Assembly (NCBI RefSeq): GCF_000150955.2 | Contig: NC_011678.1 | Location: 763,518 to 827,517, forward strand | Direction: 5' to 3' | DNA: 64,000 nt | From: Phaeodactylum tricornutum CCAP 1055/1 | Taxonomy: Eukaryota; Bacillariophyta; Bacillariophyceae; Surirellales; Neidiaceae | Part shown: piece after piece, positions 18,358-32,433 of the stretch | How the letters are laid out: each line of letters opens with the position of its first letter | How positions within the stretch are numbered: position 1 is the first letter of the stretch | The notes under the pieces: generated by a model | What the model was told of the DNA's origin: nothing | The model's database searches: none | What the model saw: only the letters and a program-made list of their open reading frames with translations | Position numbers and translations under genes: made by a program

Positions 18358-19295
18358 TTCAATAGTCTCTGTGTGTGGAATTTACGTAAAAAAGCGAGAG
18401 GATAAGAGGGTGACTTTTGATCAGAGGAAGGCAAGCAAAATCTTAAGGCTTGCCTTGGATAGCATTCCGGAGGTACGTCTGAAAGTCGTTCATACTCTTG
18501 GCGAATGGGGGAGACTGAAATGTGTCGACAAACGGAATGAATCTGAGTTGCGGGAAGTTGTTTCGTTAAACAATTCCTCTTCTTCTGCGGATGGATGTGC
18601 ACGGCTTTGATGTAGTAATCTTGTGGTAATGTGTGTGTGAGCTGTACATCAGTTGTAGAGCAAAGTGATTGCCTATTGCTCATGGTTTTGTGACCAACCG
18701 GCATTGTCCTCCTAAAAGTGCCAAGTACCGGTTCTTCTGACAAATCTATCAAGGAAAAAGGATGAATGGTTTTTCATACATTATGTCAGAGTCAAATTTT
18801 GTTGCCAGGATTACCTATTTTCTGTTTTGGCGGGCTTTGTAAAAAAGCCCGCTCCCTAAGGAAATGCACCATCGACTATTCCAAAAGTGTCGCAACAAGC
18901 ACTCATTGCAGCATACCTATTCCCTAACCCTAACCCTAGGACGCCCTGAGTTAGGTTCACCGCTCTCGGAATGTATTGATCTTGTACCAACTACAACTAT
19001 GCCAAAGAAAAAGTAGCGTTGCTGGGTGGATAGCGTGGGGAAACGTTTACTCGAAAGTTACCTTCGTGATGGCAACATTCCACTCGACTCGTAGGGGATG
19101 AAACCAGCTCACAGTCAAGCGCCGACCCCAGCGCCGTACCGAGTTCGCTTTTCTAGCGCCTGTTCTATAGTCGTTTACGCAAAGAACGCAAACAGATCAA
19201 AGAAATGAACAACCGCGGTGGTCTGGAAAGTGCATCATTGGAGCAAGCCCATAAAATCCACACAAAACCAACCATGGAGGTGAGCGTCGTTGGTA
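18358..19295. other. Gene-poor region with hairpin and telomere-like tract
   Basis: About 940 bp with no supportable gene. It holds a 9-bp perfect inverted repeat with a 5-nt loop (18830-18838 with 18844-18852), the interstitial telomere-like tract at 18922-18938 and a TCACAGTCA motif at 19109-19117. Upstream leader sequence of the hypothetical gene ending at 18357 is probably included. Confidence 0.4.
18922..18938. repeat. Interstitial telomere-like repeat (CCCTAA, almost three units)
   Basis: The 17-nt run CCCTAACCCTAACCCTA is 2.8 units of the TTAGGG-type telomere repeat, in the C-strand orientation. It lies in a gene-poor stretch next to an orphan gene fragment. Such short tracts can mark an old double-strand-break repair or subtelomeric insertion. 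The match is exact, the origin is inferred. Confidence 0.6.
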
Positions 19296-19856
19296 TTAGG
19301 CCTTCATGACGAGGACACCCCGACAAAAGGCGGACGGATCGGATGCACCCTTTTCCTGATCCTGCACTAAAGCAACCCCGTCCTGCTTAATCCGCGCCGC
19401 CAGTGCCTCGCGCAAATGATCCACCGAGGAGAGCACACGGACGAACAAATCGTAAATGTCCCGCAAACTCTGCACTTTGGTGTCGTCCTGAAGCATGGCG
19501 GAAAACCCGGAGGGTTCCATGTCCACGAGTACGCGGGAGTGCCGTTGAATCCATTCCGTTTCGAGCGTGGCCAGCAAGGGACCTTCCGCAGTCACCGGCA
19601 GTTGGAGACTTTTGGCCCGGCGGGCTTCGGCTTCCAACCTGGACGCGGCTTTGGCGACGTAGTCACTCGCCGTATTATTGGAGAGAAATGAAAGCGAATC
19701 TTGCTGATAGAATTCAAGTGTGGTACTCAAGAACGCGGTTTCGAATTCGTGGTACACGTTGGCTTGAAAGTCCGCGCGTCCGAGTTCGAGCAGCATACGT
19801 ACGACATTTTGGAGACGAGCGTCCCGATCGTCCGGTATTTTACCGATCCGTTGCGA
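19296..19856 (-). pseudogene. Orphan cullin N-terminal fragment
   Basis: The open frame encodes about 186 residues that match the cullin repeat region. It begins RDARLQNVVRMLLELG, then YHEFETAFLSTTLEFYQQDS, SRLEAEARRAKSL, IQRHSRVLVDMEPSGFSAML and IYDLFVRVLSSVDHLREAL. In cullins these helices bind the adaptor (BTB, Skp1 or elongin). The frame is closed by TAA at 19857-19859 upstream and ends at 19296 shortly after the third-repeat region. The rest of a cullin (about 750 residues in full), including the Rbx1-binding and neddylation parts, is absent on both sides. No plausible splice sites extend it upstream. I read it as a relic or partial duplicate. A truncated expressed protein starting at the ATG at 19796 cannot be excluded. 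Confidence 0.7.
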
Positions 19857-19859
19857 TTA

Positions 19860-20513
19860 AATCATATCGGGGGAAGGTTCAGCTGCTGAAAGACTACTCA
19901 AGCAAAGCGTCGCTGACAACAAGAGCAAGAAATTGAAGCCGAAAGCCTTCCACGAGTCGGGCAAGTGTACGTTTCCTAATGTGGCAAGAAATATTTGGCC
20001 TCATCTCGTAAGGTAAACCTGCGAAAAATGTTACTAGAGGAAAGTGTAAATTATAACATTCACAGTCAAATCCCAAATTCTTTTGTTGGGGTACCTCGAG
20101 CTATGACCCTGCATTTCTCCAAAAGGTATGCATCTCCATAAAAATACTGGTAATCTGAAGGTATGATAGTTCCCCTATAAGTGAAAATAATTGAGGATGC
20201 CTCTCATATGATGACAGTGGTCGAATGGAGCTGCCAGAAAGTGAAGTTATTTAAATGTCATATCAGCGCTTTCCTCTAAAACAGCAAAAATAGAAAGTTG
20301 AAGACAACACTCTCTTCGAATTATCTTTCAGGTTGCCGTTAATGGCAAATTTTTGACACCTGTGAATAACCCAACTGTAAATCGTGCCTTCAAGCCATCG
20401 AACAAGTTGGCAAAAAATGGCCAGGAGTGCTCTCATACATTTGGCCGACCTTTCGTGCTTTTCGAGTCTACCCTCTATCACCAGTATTGTTAGTATCATC
20501 CCTCAGCAGTAAG
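19860..20513. other. Intergenic region
   Basis: About 650 bp upstream of the serine hydrolase gene. Contains TCACAGTCA at 20060-20068 and otherwise unremarkable AT-rich sequence. No gene is supported. Confidence 0.4.
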
Positions 20514-21932
20514 ATGGTATCTTTATCGATGAAGTCGATATTCTCTACCGTGATTTTGCTCCTTGCTTCTCCAGTTGTGGTGTGTGTCGACAGTGAGAAA
20601 CAGCAAGATCCCACGGAAACCTTACAAGAATTTCAAGCTCGCATGGCATCTTCAATCCAAGGCCTCCTTGCGCAACAGAATCAAACTGATGCTTTGTGGT
20701 TTGGTATTTCAGACCCATTTTACGGAAGGGTATACTGGACGTTTGGATTTGCCAACAAGGGAAGTAGCACACCTGCTACCGCGAACGATCATTTCCAGAT
20801 TGGATCCATTTCCAAATCTTTTGGAGCAACTGTGATTCTCTTACTGGCAGAAAGGGGCGATTTGAGTCTGGTGGATACAATCGCCAATCTCGCGCCGGAA
20901 TTGACAGCTCAATTTCCTGTGTATGCCGACTTTACTGTAGCGGATTTGCTTGGCATGCAAGCTCTAGTTCCTGATTTTCTGGATGATCCGACCGGTCTCG
21001 TCAGAAACCTGACGGCTGATCCTACCTTGCGTTTCTCTATTCCAGAAATGATCCAAGCCTCTTTGCGTAGTGGACAAGTGGAGGTATGTCCACAAGGGGA
21101 GGAATGCGCTTTTTACAGTACTACCAATTTCCTCGTTTTGGAGTATATTGCCGAGAAGATCACCGACACGCCTATGCCTCAATTGATTGCTGATCTCATC
21201 ACCAAACCGTTGGACATTGGTGATACAGTGGAGCCAAAACGCGATAGTGACGGTGTCTTACCAGACCCCACCGTCACTCCGTACGCGGGCAGTAAATGCG
21301 TTGAAGAGTTTCAGCAGAGAGGCACTACCGTCGATCCGGGTGCAGACTTGACCGAGCTATCACGTGCCGTTTCCAGTTTTGGAATTGGCGGAAATATGTA
21401 CAGTACTATCCGCAATCTGGTTGTATGGGCACAAAGTGGCACGGGCGATTCTTTGTTAGCGAACAACACAGTCACAGATCGTCACGTCTACCGCACTATT
21501 CCATCCACCGACCGATCGTATGGGATGGGTCAATATCAGCTCGAGGGGAACTGGTACGGTCATGAGGGTGGTACGTTTGGGTTTGGGTCGCAGGCCTACC
21601 GAAACGACTGTTTCAACGCAGCGTACGCTGCTGCCGTGAATACGTGTGCGTACACGGACATTCTTGACCAATTGCGCGTTTTGTACCAAGCGGAGCTGGA
21701 AGGGCGCATTACGGACACTGGCGGTAGTCCCACGATGAGCCCACCAGAAAGAGAAAGGGGGAATGGAGGTGGAGGAGGATCTGGTAGTGGTGGTGGTAGT
21801 ATAGCTGTATCTCCAGAGGCTTCGGATCTACCAACGGCGGCCCCGGTCGGTGGCCCGTCCCTGGGAGCGACTCTTTGTTACGCTGCGTGCATTGCCGTGA
21901 ACCTTGTCGCCACGGTTCTGACTCTCCGTTAG
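20514..21932 (+). CDS. Secreted, probably GPI-anchored beta-lactamase-fold serine hydrolase
   Basis: 472 residues from ATG 20514, chosen because a good signal peptide follows at once (MKSIFSTVILLLASPVVVC); an in-frame start at 20427 would hide it. The class C beta-lactamase/DD-peptidase-like domain covers about 40-400. SxxK is GSISKSFG (Ser about 98, Lys about 101), the second box is FYSTTNF where YxN is expected, and the third is HEGGTFG. The family includes esterases, peptidases and lactamases, so substrate is open; an antibiotic-resistance role is not implied. The C-terminal part is Ser/Gly-rich (GGGGGSGSGGG) and ends in a hydrophobic helix with almost no tail. That pattern suits a GPI-attachment signal. 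Expected location is cell surface or secretory membranes. Confidence 0.78.
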   Translation: MVSLSMKSIFSTVILLLASPVVVCVDSEKQQDPTETLQEFQARMASSIQGLLAQQNQTDALWFGISDPFYGRVYWTFGFANKGSSTPATANDHFQIGSISKSFGATVILLLAERGDLSLVDTIANLAPELTAQFPVYADFTVADLLGMQALVPDFLDDPTGLVRNLTADPTLRFSIPEMIQASLRSGQVEVCPQGEECAFYSTTNFLVLEYIAEKITDTPMPQLIADLITKPLDIGDTVEPKRDSDGVLPDPTVTPYAGSKCVEEFQQRGTTVDPGADLTELSRAVSSFGIGGNMYSTIRNLVVWAQSGTGDSLLANNTVTDRHVYRTIPSTDRSYGMGQYQLEGNWYGHEGGTFGFGSQAYRNDCFNAAYAAAVNTCAYTDILDQLRVLYQAELEGRITDTGGSPTMSPPERERGNGGGGGSGSGGGSIAVSPEASDLPTAAPVGGPSLGATLCYAACIAVNLVATVLTLR

Positions 21933-22221
21933 AAATAGTGGAAAGTTTTTGCTTAACGAAAAGAGTATCGTGGTGATGAATAGATGGCTGTCACCCGAAG
22001 TTTTGCTCGGAGAAAGAAACGATACCCACTGTATAGCAGTAGACACGGGCTTGTTGATATCGCAAAACAGTAGTCCGCATTTTGTTTGCCCTCCCATTCT
22101 ATAATCACCATGTTCTTGGTGAGTATGATCCAGCCCGAAAACGCAGTCGGTTACGCCAGGGGATGCATACCGGTAGTCTACTACGGCCGAGTCTGGCACG
22201 CCTTTCCGGCGCGTTAGTCGA

Positions 22222-22677
22222 TTACTGGATATATAGTTGTTCCGAAATGAGATCGTTGATTTCTGCCACATCAATATCGTACACACCCAGTCCTTGCGAG
22301 TCTTGCGTGGTATCAGTCATTGATTCGGGCATGCGCTCACGGGTGTACTCGTCCGTTAACGAGTACTCTGACGGTGCAACGGCCCACAGGTTGACGCCAC
22401 AATACAGAATCGGTGCCGCCAGAAACAATCCAACGAGACCCGTCGAGATCAGCACCGACCAAGAGCGAACCGACTCACTCCACGAGTGAATGGTTGGCAG
22501 AGAAGACCACAAAATCTCAGAGTTGCTATCGACAGTTTCTGGAACGTCGAGTCTTAACAAGGGTAGCAGCGACAACGTCCAAAATCCGAGTCCGAGCGGA
22601 ACGAGGATTACGTGACACACAAATCCACACTTTTCCATGCCGGCACTTCCTTCTTCCTCTTCGTCCACTCGAGCCAT
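22222..22677 (-). CDS. PIG-P-like subunit of GPI N-acetylglucosaminyltransferase
   Basis: 151 residues. PIG-P is a small subunit of the ER complex that makes GlcNAc-PI, the first step of GPI-anchor synthesis. Two membrane helices are visible (about 20-42 and 75-98). The loop and tail match the family: GVNLWAVAPSEYSLTDEYTRE resembles the post-helix segment with a conserved D.Y, and the C-terminus GVYDIDVAEINDLI matches the signature D(I/L)(P/S)(I/L)SEVN. The length is typical. A Glu-rich segment precedes the first helix. Start 22677 is the only sensible ATG. A CTAT microsatellite lies just upstream. Confidence 0.75.
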   Translation of the reverse strand: MARVDEEEEGSAGMEKCGFVCHVILVPLGLGFWTLSLLPLLRLDVPETVDSNSEILWSSLPTIHSWSESVRSWSVLISTGLVGLFLAAPILYCGVNLWAVAPSEYSLTDEYTRERMPESMTDTTQDSQGLGVYDIDVAEINDLISEQLYIQ

Positions 22678-23070
22678 TGCTTTGTATGCCCGTTCCTTGA
22701 CTGCCTATCTATCTATCTATCCATCACGAGGGATGATGCACTGAGGCACGGGAAGCGTGGGCGTTATCGATTGGCTTTTTCCGATTGCGTCTGGGTTAAA
22801 CTTTAAAAGATGTCGCGTTGGCAGCAGTTTGTCGTCTCCATCTTAAGGTCCGGGTTCTACTACAGGGATCAACTTGTTTGGAAGAGAAGTGACACTTTTG
22901 AAAACCCGGATACATGACCCAGTCCACGCGGGAAAGACTTCCAACCAGAGTCCAGCGTTTCCGAGGATGAAAAAGGCTTCTTGGAAGGTGTCGACCGAGG
23001 GGGACTTGGTCGTAGATCGTGGGTGCTTTCAGCATTTCGAGTAACCCTTCTTAATCTGTAACATCTCACA
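22678..23070. other. Divergent promoter region between PIG-P and ATG9
   Basis: 393 bp shared by two divergent genes. It contains the CTAT microsatellite near the PIG-P start. No TNACAGTNA copy was noticed here, but one lies in ATG9 intron 1 (23171-23179). Confidence 0.4.
22704..22722. repeat. CTAT microsatellite
   Basis: About four to five copies of the tetramer in the leader or promoter of the PIG-P-like gene. Simple repeat, likely length-variable. Confidence 0.6.
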
Positions 23071-26000
23071 ATGGTGCACGAAGACGAGGGGCTATGGGAT
23101 GGTAAGTGGTCCGAATGATCGTTGATCGATGGCGGACTGAACACGGACCAAAATCGTGATCTGATGATTCTCACAGTCAACGTCTTTCTTTATTTCCAGA
23201 ACTCAGTCACCAACAGAGCCGCGAGATTCAGCAGTACCAGCAGGAAACTGTTTGGCAGCCGCCATCGGCTGTAGCTTTACATTCCATTCGAACTTTGGAG
23301 ACGGCAGGGCGTCTCGCCCGGACCGCCGCGAGTGAAGTGGGTCGATTCGCGCACGTTGTGTACGAAGCCGGGACGGCCGCCTACCACCAACAGCAAGAGC
23401 GACAACGGATCCAATGCCAGCGTACCAATACAAATCCCACGACCTATCTTGAGGAATTCGGGATACCCAAAGAAGCTCCCTTGCTGGACAACGATTATAT
23501 GGATTACACGGCTTTCGATGAACAACAACAAAGACCGGCGCATCAAAATGGCAATCCCCGCGGGGAAAACGACTTTGTCTTTTTACCAAGCTTCCGACTG
23601 CAGCCTCATCGCGATGGATGGGGCGCCGTGGCAAATCTCGATGTCTTCTTCAGTAGTTTGTACAGTTATTACTATCACCGAGGCTTGATACCGATCATTG
23701 GGAAGGGAGTGGTCGAGCTCGTGACTCTTTTCTTTACCTTGTTCTTGTCGGTCTTTGTTAGCGCGTACGTGGACTGGAAGGCTCTGAGCTCGTGCATTGA
23801 TGAAGCGTCTTGCCGACCCACTTTCAAGTCATATTTAATCCGGAACCCATTCGCGCATTGGAGTCTCTGGAATACGATCGTGATACTTTACATCCTACTC
23901 TTTGCTGCCTACGGCTTGGTCGCGACACTCTCGCTCGTCCACACCATTCAACAGGCTTTGCACGCCAAATTTGTCTTTGAAGATCGGTTGGGTATCAGTG
24001 CACGAAAATTGGAAGGTGGAGCCGTCGAATGGGATCGGGACGTGGTCTCCAAACTGCTCGAGTTGCAAACATCCGGCGAATATCGCATTGCGATTCACGG
24101 GCAGGATTTGGACGCTTTGGTCATTGCGCAGCGAATCCTCCGCAAAGAGAACTTTATGGTGGCCTTGTTCAATCGAGGTTTGTTAGACTTGACCATACCG
24201 TACTCCATCCAACCCTTCTTCTGCCCCAGCCTAGAGGTGAGACACATAGTTTGCTTCTCTTGTTTTGTTCATTTTGTGGTAGGGCTCACAACATATTTCC
24301 ACCTATTTGGGGGAACACAGTGGAGCATATACTTTTGCGTAATCAATTTCATGTTCAACCACAAGTACCACATTCGACCGGCATTTTACTTAGATCCAGC
24401 AGCTCTGCGACGACGGTTCATACTTTGTGGTATCGCGCATGCTATTTTCATGCCCTTTTTGCTTTTTTTCATGACGTTACACTTTGGATTACAGAACGCT
24501 TACGATTGGAAGTCGACAAAGCAGTATTTGGGACCTAGAGAGTGGTCACTATCGGCTAAATGGACTTTTCGGGAACTGAACGAGTTACCGCACCATTTCG
24601 AACGACGTCTTTCGTCCTCCTACAAGGCAGCCGAAGGATACTTATTTCTTTTTGGACAGAACGAGGTTGTCGTGGCGCTCGGTCGCATTCTTGTCTTTAT
24701 TGGAGGCTCATTGGGAGCACTGCTCTTTGCGTTCGCAGCAATGAACGATGCAATTCTGTTACATGTAAAGATTGCTGACTGGAATTTGTTGTGGTATGCT
24801 GGGGTAGTTGGTGTTGTCTATTCCGCAGGCAAAGCTATGTTACCAACCGCTGAAGCGCAGCCTCGAAGTTCACGAAATTTATTTGCAGAAATCGATGACG
24901 CGCTGGCCAACGTTGCAACATATACGCATCACTACCCCGATACTTGGCGCGGGCGAGGATGGGATCAATCAACGTACAAGGCATTTTCCACCATGTTCAA
25001 ATATAAAGCGCAACTCTTCATGATGGAAGTAGCCTCGGTTTTCCTCGCCCCTTACATTCTCTGTGTCTCTCTAGCTCGATGCGCTGATCCAATCTGCGAA
25101 TTTGTTCTTGCCACAAAGGCAGACGTACCCGGAGCAGGTGAAGTGTGCGGGTACGCCACGTTTGATTTTGACCGGTATAGTGATGAAATGTGGGAAGGTC
25201 GTACACTAGGGACCAAAGAGGCAATGTTTGGAACGCTAACGGAAAGCATTCTGCGATCTGGTAATGTAGAGGAAGCAACGAGGCAATTTCCGAAGCCAAA
25301 AATGCGACATGGTAAAATGGAAAAGAGTTTCTTCAGCTTCAAGGTAAGACTGACAAGAATTACTTAGGTGTCTCCTCGTTAGTCTACTGAAGTGGATGTA
25401 TCCATTTATTACAGACGTGCCATCCCGGTTGGAAATACCCCGAATCCGGTCAGCTTTTGGTAGATAGACTAGAGAGGTATCAACGAGAAGAGGCGTCGGC
25501 TATAAGTCGAGAGCAGCAAGCTCACGTAGAAGCGGCAGCTCGTCAGCTGGAGACGCTGGCACGATTGGAAAATGGATCGACTGAGCCAAATAATCCCACC
25601 AATCTTTTGAATGACGCGTATCTACGAAGAGTCCAGACTCTGATTGATGCGGAAGTGGATACTGTCCCGCTTCCCAAGGGAATTTCAAATATTAGTGGGT
25701 CAAATGGGCTTGCGATGCCGCAGTCGTCTCCGACACCTCTTACCGCTCCGGTACACACTAATCCATTACAGGAGGATGTCTCTTGTTCGTCTGTTGTACC
25801 AACAACTTCATATCCTCGCCCATCATCGTCGTCGACTGTCGCTTCAGGGCTGCGTTCGACTCTGCCCTCCAACGCAGCTTTATCTACGGAGCTGCGTCGA
25901 ATATTGAACTTGTCGACTCTGGATTCGGATATAAGCTTTGCCGGCAGTGTCATTGCTGGCGATGCATTGGACAGTGAAGAACGGAGGGCGGAAAGACAGT

Positions 26001-26077
26001 ATTTATGGTTGGAGCGGTATCACAACCATATTGCTGCTCAGCACAAGGACGGGAACCGCAATCATTGGCAAGCTTAA
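23071..26077 (+). CDS. ATG9: ATG9 autophagy scramblase, three exons
   Basis: ATG9 is the multi-pass lipid scramblase on vesicles that seed autophagosomes. Exon 1 is 23071-23101 (MVHEDEGLWD, phase 1), exon 2 is 23200-25343, exon 3 is 25415-26077. Introns are 98 and 71 bp with GTAAG donors and CAG acceptors. The product is 945 residues. The ATG9 core is clear: RNPFAHWSLWN before a membrane helix, DRLGISARKLEGGAVEWDRDVV, then PREWSLSAKWTFRELNELPHHFERRL. Several hydrophobic helices follow, and GKMEKSFFSFK-TCHPGW crosses the second splice. The last 200 residues are Ser/Pro-rich and probably disordered. The two splices are supported by phase and by restored family motifs. The downstream neighbour is a decayed transporter. 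Confidence 0.9.
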
Positions 26078-26299
26078 CAAACTTTCTAAAGCCTACGGTA
26101 GCTTTCACCCAATCACCGTTTCGGGCATTGTTTCTGCTTATTTACATTAGTCATTGCTCATGACGAGTTCGGCATTATCCAAATAAGAGCGACTGCAGCG
26201 AACTAGGCAGGGTCAACGGAATAGCAGCAATTGGTGCTCTGGTAAAACACACTCAAGCCGCTCGTACGTGCCTGATTCAAACGTTTATATCGTGAACAC

Positions 26300-27060
26300 C
26301 ATTAGCTTTTCTTTTTGAAGAGAGCCATATTACTACTCCCGGAAAACAAGTTGGCGTCAAAACCAATACCATTGCCGGTCTTATGGTGGACATCATTGCA
26401 GCGGTGTTGCTCAGTCTGCGTCAAATATTTCTTCGATTGTTAGGTCGCTGGTTTATTGTGCTGTTTCTGTTCGCCAGGGAATCTATATACTTATGGGGCC
26501 GGCATTGATACTTCTGTCACCGACAAGATCGTCAAAATAGGCCAAATGTGGATGGGAATCAGATTGAAGGCGCTTTTGCTGGGGCCACCGTCCATATCAT
26601 GTTCAATTTCCTGTCCGTGGCTGTACTAAGAAGATCTAGGTCAAGAACGCTAGTGGCGAGACAGAGAGAGTTGGGGTGGTCCTCTGAAAAGATGACGGAA
26701 TCAGTTTCCAGTTTAGTCATTAATTCCAACAGTGATATGGTCGAGAGCATAGTGTTGGGAGTCGATGACTGCGAGAAGGCGGAGGATTATACCCCATGAA
26801 TTGTACCGAAGAAACTTACGAAGGGAGTACATGAGAAACGGCACGTGCCCCGCCTTTGTCGAAGTGACGCTACCGCAAAGGATGTCAGGGCGTCAGGAGG
26901 GGCTGCTTTCTTTATTGCTAGTGTCCCCTTGTTTGTTCGTCTTGCTGGTCTTGTCACTGTTCTCCAAAAGATGAAAGTTGGTATGTCCACAAGTGTTATT
27001 TCGAAGGCCAAAGATATTGATGGATGCGTGAAGGTTCAGCGATTTGGCGTTGTATGTCCC
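26300..27060 (+). pseudogene. Decayed SLC34 (NPT2-type) Na+/phosphate cotransporter
   Basis: Pieces in all three forward frames match successive SLC34 motifs. IAGLMVDIIAAVLL lies near 26370-26415 (family: NPxAGLMxGxLxTVLVQSSS). QSASNISSIV follows in a second frame near 26410-26440. GAGIDTSVTDKIVKIGQM lies near 26500 (family: GANIGTTVTNTIVAxGQM). AFAGATVHIMFNFLSV begins near 26569 (family: AFAGATVHDFFNWLSV). A hydrophobic tail (GLLSLLLVSPCLFVLLVLSLF) follows near 26900. At least three frame changes and lost polar residues in the substrate-binding QSSS region show it is dead. The left and right edges are approximate. Confidence 0.72.
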
Positions 27061-27312
27061 TTGTTTGGCTTTGATGGACGAGACACATTAAAGTCTCATC
27101 CAGCTATTGGCGAACCATCAAAACCACATTTTCATACAGCCGTGAGTCCTCTTGCTAGGCCACAGGGTATCGACGACATGAAAACTCAGCGCACGTTTCG
27201 AGATCTACGTCCAGGGAGTCGGACGTTTCCACATCGTGTTGCGCAATCGATGCTACAGCGCGCATTTTGAGCAAATAAGCATTGCATGGAAACTTTGTGG
27301 GCGCCGCTCATA

Positions 27313-31875
<4,563 letters not shown>

Positions 31876-32433
31876 GGTGACGAGAACGACCGACGAATAC
31901 TACTGGACTTTGCTATGGCAAGACAAACGAATATAGGTACTGTGAGCGAGCTCGAGGCAAACTTTGTGGGAAAGGACACAACACACGAACCGACTCGAAA
32001 ACCGATATGTGTTGCTGATGACAGTGAGAAAAGGAGAACTCGAGTCTTTACAGTTAGTTCGTAGGAACGAGGTCCCCCTGTATTTGACATATCACTCAGA
32101 CATTGAAAGGACAATCGTACTGGATACCTCGTGTCCCATCAGGTGATCCTCTAAGATCCTTCCAGAAGATCTTCCGCCAACTTTGAAGCCAGCGCCGCGC
32201 AGGAAAGCAGTGTATATTGGCTCGACCGGGAAGTTGTTTCACGGGTGAGTTCCGTCTTGGACCCTCATCGATATCCGTCGCCTTGGTCGAGTTGTCTCCA
32301 CACGTTCGAGGACAACCTCACAAGGAATTCCCGTTTGATTTATTTTGTTCTGCTTCCAGTTTCTCGACTACTGGTTTCCTTAACTCACACTTTGCGTCAC
32401 ACTCAACAACTCCATTCCCTTTGTTATATCATC
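31876..32433. other. Divergent promoter region with two ACAGT motifs
   Basis: 558 bp between the beta-galactosidase gene and the GT-B-like gene. TGACAGTGA lies at 32019-32027 and TTACAGTTA at 32048-32056, roughly 145-180 bp from the beta-galactosidase start. The GT-B frame is open upstream of its ATG, but no upstream in-frame ATG is present. Confidence 0.45.
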
